Shown one piece after another: positions 17,023-27,021 of a stretch of DNA of 64,000 nt. The notes below the pieces were generated by a model. That model was given only the letters and a program-made list of their open reading frames with translations, was not told the DNA's origin and made no database searches. The stretch spans positions 124,001 through 188,000 of the forward strand of contig NZ_FNWK01000001.1 of NCBI RefSeq assembly GCF_900108295.1, given 5' to 3'. The number at the start of each line of letters is the position of its first letter. The first letter of the stretch is position 1. Source of the stretch: Sphingopyxis sp. YR583. Its GTDB lineage: Bacteria; Pseudomonadota; Alphaproteobacteria; Sphingomonadales; Sphingomonadaceae. Made by a program: the position numbers and the translations under genes.

Positions 17023-17351
17023 CACGCGTCTCCCAGCGGCAGGATACCGGCGTGCGCGCGCCACGCGACGGTGACGGGCCGCAGGAAGCCGAAGGTCGAT
17101 ATCGCCACCAGCATCTGGCGCCGCGTCGCGAAGACCCGGACATCGCAGAGCCCGTGATCGGATTCGGGGGTCACAAAGGGCTCCGCCGCCTGACTGGCGA
17201 AGCCCCAGCCTTTCAGCGTGACCACCATCGATTCCTCATCGAGCGGTCGCGGATTGGCGATCGAGAGAAAGATATCCGCCTGCCCTGCGGCATATTGACC
17301 GAAAAGCAACGCAAAACCGAGCGCGGCGAGCGCCCAACCGAGCCACATCAT
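17022..17351 (-). CDS. Small single-span membrane protein coupled to the FAD oxidase
   Basis: The 109-residue product begins with two ATGs (17351, 17348), preceded by AAGGGATTTGGGGC. An N-terminal hydrophobic helix (WLGWALAALGFALLFG, about residues 3-18) is followed by a soluble domain with VTLKGWGFASQAAEPFV and HGLCDVRVFATRRQ. The stop overlaps the start of the oxidase gene, so the two proteins are probably made in fixed ratio and may interact. I do not recognise the family. It is divergent from rnd, with 132 bases between. Confidence 0.72.
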   Translation of the reverse strand: MMWLGWALAALGFALLFGQYAAGQADIFLSIANPRPLDEESMVVTLKGWGFASQAAEPFVTPESDHGLCDVRVFATRRQMLVAISTFGFLRPVTVAWRAHAGILPLGDA

Positions 17352-17483
17352 GCCCCAAATCCCTTCGTCTTTTTGCGCCGTTTTTTTGGCTGCCGGTGTT
17401 CCGGCTCCGCGACCCGAAGAGCAACGCGCGATTATGGGCAATTTTTCCTGCCCGTTCCTCTCAACTAGCTGTATAGGCGCGCT

Positions 17484-18671
17484 ATGCAAGTCCATCCGTT
17501 GATCGAAACCAACGCCGCGCTCGTCGAATTCTGCGACCTCATTCGGAACAGCGATTTCATCGCGGTCGATACCGAATTCATGCGCGAAAACACTTTCTGG
17601 CCAGAGCTTTGCCTGATCCAGGTGGCCGACCGCGACCATGCCGCCGCGATCGACCCGATGGCGCCCGGCATCGATCTCAAGCCCCTGCTCGACCTGCTCG
17701 TCGACAATGAGGACATGCTGAAAGTCTTTCATGCAGGCGGGCAGGATGTCGAAATCATCTTCAACCTGACCGGCAAGACGCCGCACCCGATCTTCGATAC
17801 GCAGATCGGCCAGATGGCGCTCGGCCAGGCCGAACAGGTCGGATATTCGAACCTCGTCGAGGCGTGGATCGGGCTCCAGCTCGACAAGGGCGCACGTTTC
17901 ACCGACTGGAGTCGCCGTCCGCTCGACAAGCGCCAGATCGACTACGCCGTCGGCGATGTGACGCACCTGGCCAAGATTTTCCCGATGATACTCGACAAGC
18001 TGATCAAGACCGGCCGCGGTCACTGGCTCGACGAGGAAATGGAAAAGCTTGCCGATCCTGCCAATTACAGCGTCGACCCCGACAAGGCTTGGCAGCGGAT
18101 CAAGGTGCCGACGCGCAAGCCCGACGTTCTCGGCCGGCTACAGGCTCTCGCCGCTTGGCGCGAACGCGAGGCGCGGAACAAGAACCTGCCGCGCGGCCGC
18201 ATCGTCAAGGACGAGACGCTCGCCGACCTCGCCGCGCATCCGCCAAAGGATCAGGATGGTCTGGGCCGCGTCCGCGGGCTGTCGGCGACCTGGCGCACGA
18301 ATGACATCGGCGGCCGACTGATGGACGCGATCGCCAATGCCAAGCCGATGTCGAAGGACGACATGCCCGATCGCGCGCCGCGCGGCCCCGGGCTTGGCAA
18401 GGAAGGAACGCTCGTCGCGGACCTCCTCAAACTGCTTCTGAAAATCCGCGCGCGCGAACTCAATGTCGCGGCGCGGCTGATTGCGCGCAGCGACGACCTC
18501 GAAGCATTGGCTGCGGGCGCGCGCGAGGGCATCCAGATGATGCAGGGCTGGCGCTACGACGTGTTCGGCCATGCGGCGCTCGATCTCGTCGAGGGCCGGA
18601 TGGGCTTTGCCGTGAAAAACGGCAAGCTGGTGATGAGCGAGATCGACGCCGCGACCGCAGCCGAGGTTTAA
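17484..18671 (+). CDS. rnd: Ribonuclease D
   Basis: A 3'-5' exoribonuclease that trims tRNA and other stable RNA precursors. The DEDDy exonuclease residues are visible in VDTEFMRENTFW (Asp and Glu), FHAGGQDVEI (Asp) and YAVGDVTHL (Tyr and Asp). HRDC-type helical repeats follow (LQALAAWREREARNKNLPRG; TLADLAAHPPKDQ). At 395 residues the length is typical. The final 4 bases overlap the stop of the convergent ppx gene. Confidence 0.94.
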   Translation: MQVHPLIETNAALVEFCDLIRNSDFIAVDTEFMRENTFWPELCLIQVADRDHAAAIDPMAPGIDLKPLLDLLVDNEDMLKVFHAGGQDVEIIFNLTGKTPHPIFDTQIGQMALGQAEQVGYSNLVEAWIGLQLDKGARFTDWSRRPLDKRQIDYAVGDVTHLAKIFPMILDKLIKTGRGHWLDEEMEKLADPANYSVDPDKAWQRIKVPTRKPDVLGRLQALAAWREREARNKNLPRGRIVKDETLADLAAHPPKDQDGLGRVRGLSATWRTNDIGGRLMDAIANAKPMSKDDMPDRAPRGPGLGKEGTLVADLLKLLLKIRARELNVAARLIARSDDLEALAAGAREGIQMMQGWRYDVFGHAALDLVEGRMGFAVKNGKLVMSEIDAATAAEV

Positions 18672-20152
18672 AGCAGCACGAGTTCGGGTTTGGCGTCGAG
18701 CGCCTGTGCGAGAACGCGCAGGCGGCGCTCGACCGATTCGCCCGCCAGATGATGCCAGCCGGCATCGAGGCAAAGTTTCAGCTTGCCGTCGACCAGCGCG
18801 ATTCCGCTCGCCTTCAGCGGCGCCTCCACCCCACCAGTCAAACGCTGCGCGAGACGGATCGCAAGACCCCATTGTCGGGCGCGTGTCAGCCGCTCGGCCG
18901 AAACCAGACCCTCCATCGCGGGAAATTCGGCGTCCGCGCCGCCGAAGCCCGCATAAAGCGCACGCGCGAGAAGGACGCGGCCCGGGATATCGATGCTGCG
19001 CCAGTTGCCGTGCAGGCCGATTTCGGTACCCCGCTCGGCCCGGAAATCGGGGTTCGCCGACCAGGCGACGTCGCTGAGCAGGCTGGCGGCAAGACGAACG
19101 CGGCTGTCGGCCGGGGCTTCATCGGCAAACAAGGGCGCGATCCATTCGGCGATAGCGCGGCCGTGCGGAGCGAAGCGCGCCAGGCGGCGGCCTTCGAATT
19201 CGGCGGCGACGATCAGCGGATCCTGTGCCCGCGTCTCCGCGTCGAGCACCTGATAAAGCAGCCCTTCGCGAAGCCCCGACGACGATATCGTCATTTCGGG
19301 AACGTCGAGGATATTGACCAGCGCCGCGAGCAACGCCGCCGCATCGGGCAACGCCGCGGCGCGGTTCGACGCCATTCCGGGAATCGCGCGCAATTCTTCG
19401 AAGCTCAGCCGCTTCGAGGCGCGAATCAGGCGGCGGAGTGCGCTGCGGGGAAGCGTGTGCTGGTCGAGCACCGCGAGCGGATCGCGTGTGAGTTCGAGGT
19501 CGAGACGCGAGAGCGCGCGCCAGGAACCGCCGACGAGGTAGAGCGGCTGCCCGCTGAGCCCGTCGGGCCAGTCCGCCGAGCGAAGCATCTTCCGAATGGC
19601 ACGCTCGAACGCCTGATCGCCGTCCTTGCGAAGCGCGGGCAGGCGCAGCACGCCCAGCGGAAAGGAGGCGCGGCGACCGACCTTGCCGTTCGACACCTCC
19701 GCAAGTTCGAGGCTCCCGCCGCCAAGATCGACGGCCACACCGTGCGCGTCGGGTATAGCCGCGAGCACGCCGTAGCCCGCCGCCTCAGCCTCTTCTTCAC
19801 CCGACAACAGCCGTATCTTGAGTCCCGCCTCCGCCGCGGCGGCGATGAAGTCGGGACCGTTCGCCGCATCGCGCACCGCAGCGGTAGCGACGCACTGAAC
19901 GTCCTTCACATCCATATGCTTCGCGAGCAACGCATAGCGGCGGAGCGCGACGAGCCCGCGCTCGGCGTCTTCGGCGGCAATGCGCCCATCGATCGCAAGG
20001 CCGCGACCGAGACCAGCGGCAACCTTTTCGTTGAAGATCACCGCAGGCGCACGCGCCGGGCCTTCATAGACGACGATGCGGACCGAGTTTGAGCCGATGT
20101 CGATGACCGCGGATCGCGTGATCGTCTGTTTGGATTTGCGTAGAAGGCCCAA
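18668..20152 (-). CDS. ppx: Exopolyphosphatase / guanosine pentaphosphatase family protein
   Basis: Ppx/GppA enzymes release phosphate from polyphosphate ends or hydrolyse pppGpp. The 494-residue product has the actin-like ASKHA fold: phosphate 1 motif AVIDIGSNSVRIVVYEG, ATAAVRDAANG, the conserved LLSGEEEAEAAGYG, phosphate 2 motif VAVDLGGGSLELAEV, and a C-terminal helical HD-like part. It starts 10 bases after the ppk1 stop in the same leftward operon, which favours polyphosphate as the substrate. Confidence 0.93.
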   Translation of the reverse strand: MGLLRKSKQTITRSAVIDIGSNSVRIVVYEGPARAPAVIFNEKVAAGLGRGLAIDGRIAAEDAERGLVALRRYALLAKHMDVKDVQCVATAAVRDAANGPDFIAAAAEAGLKIRLLSGEEEAEAAGYGVLAAIPDAHGVAVDLGGGSLELAEVSNGKVGRRASFPLGVLRLPALRKDGDQAFERAIRKMLRSADWPDGLSGQPLYLVGGSWRALSRLDLELTRDPLAVLDQHTLPRSALRRLIRASKRLSFEELRAIPGMASNRAAALPDAAALLAALVNILDVPEMTISSSGLREGLLYQVLDAETRAQDPLIVAAEFEGRRLARFAPHGRAIAEWIAPLFADEAPADSRVRLAASLLSDVAWSANPDFRAERGTEIGLHGNWRSIDIPGRVLLARALYAGFGGADAEFPAMEGLVSAERLTRARQWGLAIRLAQRLTGGVEAPLKASGIALVDGKLKLCLDAGWHHLAGESVERRLRVLAQALDAKPELVLL

Positions 20153-20162
20153 GTCTATCTTC

Positions 20163-22337
20163 TCAATCTTCGCGCACGTTGAACGCGAGTGTCGGGACGT
20201 CCTGACGCTTGTGAAGCGCGGTTCCGCGGCCTGACAGCGACGGGTTGTTCATGAAATAATGGTGTAGATTGAACGGCTTATCACCCGGATCCACGCGCAC
20301 CGAGGTGCCGTCGGGCCCGAGAATCCAGCTTTGTTCATTGTCGATCAGGTTCGCGACGAGCACCTGGTCCAATATCTGGTCATGGACGGTCGGATTCTCG
20401 ATCGGGATCATATATTCGACCCGGCGGTCGAAGTTGCGCGGCATCCAGTCGGCGCTGCTGATGTAGAGCTTTGCGCCGCGGTGCGGCAGCGCGGCGCCGT
20501 TGGCGAAAGCCCAGACGCGGCTATGTTCGAGGAAGCGGCCGACGACCGATTTGACGCGGATCGTCTCCGACAGGCCCGCCACGCCGGGACGCAGGCAGCA
20601 GATGCCGCGCACGATCAGTTCGATCGGCACGCCCGCCGCGCTCGCTTCATAGAGCTTGTCGATGATATCGGGATCGACGAGGCTGTTCATCTTGGCCCAG
20701 ACGCCCGACGGCTTCCCCGCCTTTGCCGCGGCGGTTTCGGCGTCGATCAGCTCGCTGAGATGCGCGCGCATGTTGAGCGGCGACATGGTGATAAGATCGA
20801 GCCGTTCGGGTTCGACATAGCCGGTGATATAGTTGAACAGCTGCGCCGCATCGCGCCCCGCGCGCGGATCGGCCGTGAAGAAGCTGAGATCGGTATAGAT
20901 GCGCGCGGTCACCGGGTGATAATTGCCCGTGCCGAAGTGGCAATAGGTACGATAGCCCTGCCCTTCGCGGCGCACGACCATCGAAATCTTGGCGTGCGTT
21001 TTCCACTCGATGAAGCCGTAGACGACCTGCACCCCGGCGCGTTCGAGCTGGTTCGCCCAAAGGAGATTCTGCTCCTCGTCGAAGCGCGCCTTGAGTTCGA
21101 CGACCGCGGTGACCGACTTGCCCGCCTCGGCCGCCTCGATCAGCGCGCGGATGACGGGCGACTGGTTGCCGGCGCGATAGAGCGTCTGCTTGATCGCGAC
21201 GACGTCGGGATCGGCGGCCGCCTGTCGCAGGAAGGACAGGACGACATCGAAGCTTTCATAGGGGTGGTGGACGACGATGTCTTTCGACCGGATCGCCGCG
21301 AAACAGTCGCCGCCATGTTCGCGGATTCGTTCGGGGAAACGCGCCGAATAGGCGGGGAATTTGAGGTCGGGGCGATCGACGTCGACGAGTGCCGACAGCG
21401 CCGCGAGCCCGATGAAGCCGCCGATCTTGGCGACGATCGCCTCATGTCCCTGAATATCGGCGTTGAGCACTTCGGCGATTTCGCCGGGCATATCGGCTTC
21501 GAGTTCGAGCAGGATAACGCGGCCACGGCGGCGGCGGCGGATCGCGGTGCGGAACAGGCGCACGAGATCCTCGGCCTCTTCCTCAAGCTCGATATCGCTG
21601 TCGCGGATGATGCGGAACACGCCCAGTGAGCGGATCGTGAAGCCCGGAAACAGCAGGTCGCCGAAAATCTCGATCAGATATTCGATCGGGACAAAGGCGC
21701 CCGGCTGTCCCGGCACCGGCACGAAGCGCGCGAGCGATGCGGGGATCATCACCAGTTCGCGGATCGTCTCGCCGCTCGCCTTGCGCTGCAGGTCGAAAAT
21801 GACGCCGAGACCGCGGTTCGGGATGAAGGGGAACGGGTGCGCCGGGTCGAGCACCTGCGGCGTGAGGATCGGGAAGATCTGGTCGATGAAATATTGGCGC
21901 AGCGCCGTGCGGAGTGCATCCTTGTCCGACCCCGTGCCATGGACGACGATGCCCTGTTCGCCGAGCAACTTGTGAAGCAGTTGCCATTCGCTCTGCTGCT
22001 GGTCGACGAGGCGGTTCACCTCTGCCTCGATCTCGGCAAGTTGCTGACCGGGCGTGCGGCCGTCGGCGGAGGGATCGTCGATCCCCTGAAGCTGCTGCCC
22101 CTTGAGACCCGCGACGCGGACCATAAAGAATTCGTCGAGGTTGCTGCCCGAAATAGACAGGAAGCGGAGGCGCTCGAGAAGCGGATGCGCCGGATTGCGC
22201 GCCTCCTCCATCACCCGCCGGTTGAAGGCGAGCCAGGAGAGTTCGCGGTTGAAGAAACGTTCAGGCCCAAAGCTGGGCGGGGTCGCCGCGGTATCGGCAT
22301 CATTGTCAGCGCGTAGGGGGCCGCCGGCTATCGACAT
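20163..22337 (-). CDS. ppk: Polyphosphate kinase 1
   Basis: Makes polyphosphate from ATP, reversibly. The 724-residue product shows the N-terminal RFFNRELSWLAFNRRV and SGSNLDEFFMVRVAG, the head domain, and the two phospholipase D-like catalytic domains: AIKQTLYRAG, ELKARFDEEQN, WKTHAKI with the autophosphorylated His448, and YCHFGTGNYHP. Full length for the family. Its start overlaps the hda stop by 10 bases and ppx follows after 10 bases, so synthesis and breakdown genes share an operon. Confidence 0.96.
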   Translation of the reverse strand: MSIAGGPLRADNDADTAATPPSFGPERFFNRELSWLAFNRRVMEEARNPAHPLLERLRFLSISGSNLDEFFMVRVAGLKGQQLQGIDDPSADGRTPGQQLAEIEAEVNRLVDQQQSEWQLLHKLLGEQGIVVHGTGSDKDALRTALRQYFIDQIFPILTPQVLDPAHPFPFIPNRGLGVIFDLQRKASGETIRELVMIPASLARFVPVPGQPGAFVPIEYLIEIFGDLLFPGFTIRSLGVFRIIRDSDIELEEEAEDLVRLFRTAIRRRRRGRVILLELEADMPGEIAEVLNADIQGHEAIVAKIGGFIGLAALSALVDVDRPDLKFPAYSARFPERIREHGGDCFAAIRSKDIVVHHPYESFDVVLSFLRQAAADPDVVAIKQTLYRAGNQSPVIRALIEAAEAGKSVTAVVELKARFDEEQNLLWANQLERAGVQVVYGFIEWKTHAKISMVVRREGQGYRTYCHFGTGNYHPVTARIYTDLSFFTADPRAGRDAAQLFNYITGYVEPERLDLITMSPLNMRAHLSELIDAETAAAKAGKPSGVWAKMNSLVDPDIIDKLYEASAAGVPIELIVRGICCLRPGVAGLSETIRVKSVVGRFLEHSRVWAFANGAALPHRGAKLYISSADWMPRNFDRRVEYMIPIENPTVHDQILDQVLVANLIDNEQSWILGPDGTSVRVDPGDKPFNLHHYFMNNPSLSGRGTALHKRQDVPTLAFNVRED

Positions 22338-22984
22338 TGTGCTTCATCCTGTCTTTCGAGCAAATCGGGATCGATGAGCCCCTGTGACAGTAATGTTTCA
22401 CGAGTAAGACGAATGCTAATGCCGCCGCCTTTTTCGAGCGACGCGGCATCCAGCGCTGCGACGATGCGGTGGATCGCCGCATAGCTGCGCTCCATCCGCG
22501 GAACGATATAGGAGGCGACACCGGGCGCGAGCGCCATGCCGCGCTGCGCGAAGATCGCTTCGATCAGGTCGCGTGCGAGGCAGTCGTCGGGGTCTCCGAT
22601 CGTCAGAACAGGCACGGCCGCCAGACGCGAACGCAGGTCCGGGAGCGCGACATTCCAGTCCGCCGGCGGCGCATCGGCGATAATCAGCAGCGGCTCGCCG
22701 CTGGCCTGCGCGGCATTCCACGCATGAAAAATCTCTTCTTCCGATACGCTGTCATGCCCGTCGATGACGCGCCCGCCGGTGTCGCTGACGAAAAGCCGGC
22801 CGATCAGGCTTCGACCCGAACCCCGCGGCCCGGTCAGCACCGCCGTGCGGACCGGCCAGGTTGCGACATGGCGCAGATAGCGCACGGCGTCGGCATTGCT
22901 GGTCCCGACGATCAGCGGGCCGTCGTTGCTGCCCCCTGCGCTCCAGTCGAGCGGCAAGGCGATCTGTCCCGATGGGCGTGCCAT
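22328..22984 (-). CDS. hda: DnaA-related regulator of replication initiation (Hda/HdaA)
   Basis: Hda proteins, with the beta clamp, stimulate ATP hydrolysis by DnaA and so limit re-initiation. The 218-residue product is a DnaA-type AAA+ domain only, without the DNA-binding domain IV. GQIALPLDW at residues 6-14 resembles the N-terminal clamp-binding motif; the Walker A-like loop is LTGPRGSGRSLIGRL, and LLIIADAPPADW is the Walker B region, where the usual acidic pair is reduced. The start overlaps the upstream stop (TGATG) and the end overlaps ppk1. Confidence 0.85.
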   Translation of the reverse strand: MARPSGQIALPLDWSAGGSNDGPLIVGTSNADAVRYLRHVATWPVRTAVLTGPRGSGRSLIGRLFVSDTGGRVIDGHDSVSEEEIFHAWNAAQASGEPLLIIADAPPADWNVALPDLRSRLAAVPVLTIGDPDDCLARDLIEAIFAQRGMALAPGVASYIVPRMERSYAAIHRIVAALDAASLEKGGGISIRLTRETLLSQGLIDPDLLERQDEAQCR

Positions 22985-24255
22985 CAGCGACTGATCCTGA
23001 GCTGTCCGCCGCCTTCCTGCACCTTGAACCCGCGCGCAGTGAGTGCGGCCTTGAGCGCGGCGATGTCGCCGCGGAAGCTGACCCGCATCACCGACGTGCC
23101 GCCCAGCGCAAGGCTGGTGGTCGAAGCCGACTGGACGCCGGCTGCGCCCGCCACCGAACGCTCGGTCGCGGTGACCGAATCGACGTCGGGCGAACTATAT
23201 TGGACGGTGAAGCTCTGTACGCCCACGGCCGCCGTGGTCGGTACGCTGGAGTCGGTTTCGCTCGGCAGCACATCCGTGTCGGTCGCGGCCTCTTCGGGCA
23301 GGTCTTCCCGTTCGACCGGCTTTTCAAGAACGAGATAGGTATCGGTGCGCAGCACGCCGGATGCCAGCGCGTCGATATAGATGCGATCCATGCGTGCCAC
23401 CGCCTTTTCCATCATGTCAGGAAGTGCCGCGGGGCTGGGACCGGTCATCGTGAAGCTGGAGATCAGCTTGCTGTCGGGACCGAAACGCGCCGTGAAATAG
23501 CCTTTGATCGGGCCACCGGGATAGGAATATTCGACGCGCGCGATGGGCGTGAGAACATCGGCCGCACCATATTGATCGAGGATGACGCGCCACCAGACGC
23601 GGCCGCGGCGGCCGGTCTGCCCCGAATTGAGGAGCAAGGTATCCGCGCCGGTGCCCGCCGTGCGGACATAATCGATTGCGCTCTGCCCCGTATTATATTC
23701 GGCCCATGCGCGCTGCCATGCGCTGCGCTGTTCGAACACCTGCGGGATGCCGTCGATCGAGTAGACCGGGATAACGAGCAGCGGCGGCGAACGCAGCGTG
23801 CGACCGCTGACGCCCAGAATCTGTCCGGCGCGCACGCGGTCGAACTGGACGCCGAGCTTTGCGACGTAGCGGCGCGGGCCGATCTGTTCTTCCTCGACAA
23901 CGATCGCAGTGACGATGCCGTCGAGGACCGAATCGGTGAGCGCGGGACCATCGCTGCCGTTCAATTTGCGATAGAGTTGCTTCCAGCCGAGGCGCTGCGC
24001 CTCGCGCCACCCCTTGGTCCGCGCATCATCGGCATTGTCGCCGGTCACATCGACCATGATGCCGCTCGCGAGAAAATCGCCGCTGCTGTTGATCGGAGTG
24101 ATTCCGCGATCGCCGCGGCTGATCTGCCCCTCGACCACGCCGACGAGCAAAATCGCGAAAAACAGGCCGAAAAGCGCGGCCCAGCGCCAGTCGCGCGGGC
24201 GAATGGCATCGAGGGACAGGCGGGGCGCGAAGCGCGGGAAAGCGGCCGAAATCAT
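22984..24255 (-). CDS. DUF2066-like membrane-anchored protein
   Basis: The 423-residue product has one N-terminal membrane helix (about residues 27-45, [17 protein letters not shown]) and a large, probably periplasmic, part. Segments such as [39 protein letters not shown] and [19 protein letters not shown] fit the DUF2066 group that accompanies hda/purM loci in proteobacteria. The last 65 residues ([23 protein letters not shown]) resemble a small ferredoxin-like ACT/HMA fold. Function unknown. It is the first gene of the hda-ppk-ppx run and divergent from purM. Confidence 0.72.
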   Translation of the reverse strand: MISAAFPRFAPRLSLDAIRPRDWRWAALFGLFFAILLVGVVEGQISRGDRGITPINSSGDFLASGIMVDVTGDNADDARTKGWREAQRLGWKQLYRKLNGSDGPALTDSVLDGIVTAIVVEEEQIGPRRYVAKLGVQFDRVRAGQILGVSGRTLRSPPLLVIPVYSIDGIPQVFEQRSAWQRAWAEYNTGQSAIDYVRTAGTGADTLLLNSGQTGRRGRVWWRVILDQYGAADVLTPIARVEYSYPGGPIKGYFTARFGPDSKLISSFTMTGPSPAALPDMMEKAVARMDRIYIDALASGVLRTDTYLVLEKPVEREDLPEEAATDTDVLPSETDSSVPTTAAVGVQSFTVQYSSPDVDSVTATERSVAGAAGVQSASTTSLALGGTSVMRVSFRGDIAALKAALTARGFKVQEGGGQLRISR

Positions 24256-24302
24256 ATCTTCTCTATGCTTTGCCCAAAAGCGCGGGCCCCGACAAGGAAA
24301 TC

Positions 24303-24329
24303 ATGGCAATTATCGGCTGGAACCGTTAG
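24303..24329 (+). CDS. Possible 8-residue leader peptide upstream of purM
   Basis: ATG at 24303 opens a frame encoding MAIIGWNR and a TAG stop, ending 11 bases before the purM ATG. AAGGAAA at 24294-24300 is a convincing Shine-Dalgarno for this ATG, whereas purM has none visible at normal spacing. It may set purM translation through re-initiation. It is short enough to be chance. Confidence 0.3.
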   Translation: MAIIGWNR

Positions 24330-24340
24330 TCGCGCGTGCC

Positions 24341-25447
24341 ATGGATTCCAAGCACAACCAACCCGGCTCCTACACTTATGCGCAGGCCGGCGTATCGATC
24401 GAGACCGGCAACGCGCTGGTCCGTGCCATTGCCCCGCTCGCCCGTGCGACGCGCCGACCCGGTGCCGACGCCGACCTTGGCGGCTTTGGCGGCTTTTTCG
24501 ACCTGAAGGCGGCGGGGTTCAACGATCCGCTGCTCGTCGCGGCGAATGACGGCGTCGGCACCAAGCTCAAGCTCGCCATCGAATCGGGCAAGCATGACGG
24601 GGTCGGCATCGACCTGGTCGCGATGTGCGCGAATGATCTGATCGTTCAGGGCGCCGAGCCGCTGTTTTTCCTTGATTATTACGCCACGGGCAAGCTCGAC
24701 AACGATGTCGCGACCGAAGTCGTCGCGAGCATTGCCGAGGGGTGCAAGCAGGCCGGATGCGCGCTGATCGGCGGCGAGACCGCCGAGATGCCGGGCATGT
24801 ATTCGGACGGCGATTATGACCTTGCCGGCTTTTGCGTCGGCGCGGTCGAGCGCGACCAGGTGCTGACCGCCGACAAACTTGCGGCAGGCGACGTGATATT
24901 GGGCCTCGCCTCGTCGGGCGTGCATTCGAACGGCTTCTCGCTCGTGCGGCGCCTTGCCGCCGACAAGGGCTGGAAACTCGACCGCCCCGCGCTGTTCGAC
25001 CAGACTATCCTGCTGATCGACGCGCTGATGGCGCCGACGCGCATTTATGTGAAGAGCCTGCTGCCGCTGGTGAAGACCGGCAAAATCCATGCGCTCGCGC
25101 ATATCACCGGCGGCGGCTTGCTCGAGAATATCCCGCGTATCCTGCCGAAAACCCTTCATGCTCATGTCGATGCCGACGCCTGGGAGCAGCCGCGCCTGAT
25201 GGCCTTCCTGCAGGCGCAGGGTAATATCGAGCCCGAAGAGATGGCGCGCACCTTCAACTGCGGGATCGGCATGGCGGTCGTCGTGGCCGAGAGCGATGTC
25301 GCCGAAGTCACCGCAGCGCTCGAAGCCGCCGGCGAGACGGCGTTCCGCATCGGTCATATCGCCGAAGGCGAAAAGGGCTGCACCGTGACGGGCAGCGCCG
25401 AAACATGGAGCGCGATGGGCGCGTGGTCGGCAACGCATAATGGCTAA
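24341..25447 (+). CDS. purM: Phosphoribosylformylglycinamidine cyclo-ligase (AIR synthetase)
   Basis: Closes FGAM to AIR using ATP, in purine biosynthesis. The 368-residue product starts [17 protein letters not shown] and contains [58 protein letters not shown] and [15 protein letters not shown], all typical of PurM. The frame is open further upstream, but ATG 24341 gives the family N-terminus. Its end overlaps purN by 8 bases, the usual purM-purN pairing. Confidence 0.96.
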   Translation: MDSKHNQPGSYTYAQAGVSIETGNALVRAIAPLARATRRPGADADLGGFGGFFDLKAAGFNDPLLVAANDGVGTKLKLAIESGKHDGVGIDLVAMCANDLIVQGAEPLFFLDYYATGKLDNDVATEVVASIAEGCKQAGCALIGGETAEMPGMYSDGDYDLAGFCVGAVERDQVLTADKLAAGDVILGLASSGVHSNGFSLVRRLAADKGWKLDRPALFDQTILLIDALMAPTRIYVKSLLPLVKTGKIHALAHITGGGLLENIPRILPKTLHAHVDADAWEQPRLMAFLQAQGNIEPEEMARTFNCGIGMAVVVAESDVAEVTAALEAAGETAFRIGHIAEGEKGCTVTGSAETWSAMGAWSATHNG

Positions 25448-26390
25448 AGCGCGTGTCGCCGTCCTGATTTCGGGTGCGGGCACGAATATGGCAGCGCTGC
25501 TTTACGCAGCGAAGGCGACCGATTGCCCCTATAAACTGGTCTTCGTCGGCAGCAACGACCCCGACGCGCCGGGGCTAGCGATTGCCGACGCCGAGGGAAT
25601 CGCGACTTGGGCGCTATCGCACAAGGGCATGAACCGTGATGCGTTCGACGCGCTGGTCGACGAGCAGCTGCGCGCCGCCGGCGCCGAGTTCGTCGCGCTT
25701 GCGGGCTATATGCGCATCCTTTCCGACGATTTCGTCGGTCGCTGGGCGGGCAAGATGCTCAACATCCATCCCAGCCTGCTGCCGCTCTACAAAGGCCTGA
25801 ACACGCACAGTCAAGCGATCGACGCTGGCGACAAATTCGGCGGATGCAGCGTCCATATCGTGACGCCGGGCGTCGATGACGGCCCGGTGCTGGCGCAGAC
25901 GCCGGTCGCGATCCTGCCCGGCGATACGGTCGAGACGCTAGCGCGGCGCGTCCAGTTCGCCGAGCATCAGCTTTATCCCGCCACGCTCGCCGCCTTCGTG
26001 ACGCGCGAGCGGTCGCCCGACTATCTGCTCGGGCGCGTCCGGGAGCTCGCGATGGCGCTGCCCGAGGCCGACGAGGTGGTGTCGCACGGCATGCCCTGCT
26101 TCGGGATCGTGAAGGGCAAGAAATTCGCCTATTTTACCGAGGATCATCACGGCGACGGCAAGATCGCGCTGCTGGTCAAGATCAGCGGCGCCGAGGAGCA
26201 GGCGATGCTGATCGAACTCGACGAAGACCGCTATTACCGGCCCGCCTATTTCGGCGACGGTTGGGTGGGCATCCGCCTCGACCTTGGCGATACCGACTGG
26301 GATGCGATCGGCGAATGGCTGCGCAAGAGCTGGCTCGCGATTGCGCCGAAGAAGCTGGCGGGGCTGATGGGGGTTGCCGAGGAGTTTTGA
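25440..26390 (+). CDS. purN: GAR transformylase PurN fused to a C-terminal YjbR/MmcQ domain
   Basis: Residues 1-190 are a complete PurN (formyl transfer from 10-formyl-THF to GAR): [31 protein letters not shown] with Asn108 and His110, and [12 protein letters not shown] with Asp146. Residues about 193-310 are a second domain of the YjbR/MmcQ (CyaY-like fold) type: [56 protein letters not shown] and [18 protein letters not shown]. Usual PurN proteins stop near residue 190-220. There is no stop or start between the halves, so this is a true fusion. The function of the added domain is unknown. Confidence 0.93.
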   Translation: MAKARVAVLISGAGTNMAALLYAAKATDCPYKLVFVGSNDPDAPGLAIADAEGIATWALSHKGMNRDAFDALVDEQLRAAGAEFVALAGYMRILSDDFVGRWAGKMLNIHPSLLPLYKGLNTHSQAIDAGDKFGGCSVHIVTPGVDDGPVLAQTPVAILPGDTVETLARRVQFAEHQLYPATLAAFVTRERSPDYLLGRVRELAMALPEADEVVSHGMPCFGIVKGKKFAYFTEDHHGDGKIALLVKISGAEEQAMLIELDEDRYYRPAYFGDGWVGIRLDLGDTDWDAIGEWLRKSWLAIAPKKLAGLMGVAEEF

Positions 26391-26392
26391 CG

Positions 26393-27019
26393 ATGCGGTT
26401 TTTCGCAGGCCTGTTGATCCTCATGCTTTCCGGCTGCGGCATGGCCGTTTCCGACAAGCCGATGCTCGAGCAGACCGATACCGCTGGCGCGCCGCAATTC
26501 GAGGATGGCGTGTGGCTGATGCCCGAACTCGATGACGAGAAGGATTGCGCCGTCGATACCGCCCGGCCCGTCTCGCAATGGCCCGACTGCGCGGAATGGG
26601 CGGTACACCGCGACGGACAATGGTTCGCGCGCGAGGGTAACAGCGGGATCGTCACCAAGGCGGTCCCGCGCGACGCCGTGATCGTGTCGAACGGCGATAT
26701 CGCGATCGTCCAGCTCGAATCGGACAAGTCGCCCGCCGAGGACGGCACCGTCGATCCGACCCCCTATTCGTTCATCGCGTTCGACAACCGGCCTGCGGCG
26801 ACGGAGAAGCTGCGCACGATCGGCTTCTGGATCGTGATGTGCGGCACCTATGAGGAAAAGGACGAGGAGACCCCGGCGACGCTGGTTCGTTTCCCCGGCT
26901 TCGACGAGAAATGCCGGCCGGCGTCGGTGCAGGTGCTGCGCGAGGCGGCCAAATCGAGCCGCCCGGCGGCGTCGGTCGACCTGCCCGCTTTCCATTGGGC
27001 GCGGGCGGCGCTCGACTGA
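26393..27019 (+). CDS. Predicted lipoprotein, unknown function
   Basis: ATG 26393 lies 2 bases after the purN stop. The 208-residue product has a short lipoprotein signal with lipobox LSGC (Cys15), so the mature protein is probably attached to the periplasmic side of a membrane. Later segments include DGVWLMPELDDEKDCAVDTA, GQWFAREGNSGIVTKAVPRD and LRTIGFWIVMCGTYEEKDEE. I do not recognise the family. It is convergent with ndk across a strong hairpin. Confidence 0.75.
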   Translation: MRFFAGLLILMLSGCGMAVSDKPMLEQTDTAGAPQFEDGVWLMPELDDEKDCAVDTARPVSQWPDCAEWAVHRDGQWFAREGNSGIVTKAVPRDAVIVSNGDIAIVQLESDKSPAEDGTVDPTPYSFIAFDNRPAATEKLRTIGFWIVMCGTYEEKDEETPATLVRFPGFDEKCRPASVQVLREAAKSSRPAASVDLPAFHWARAALD

Positions 27020-27021
27020 AC

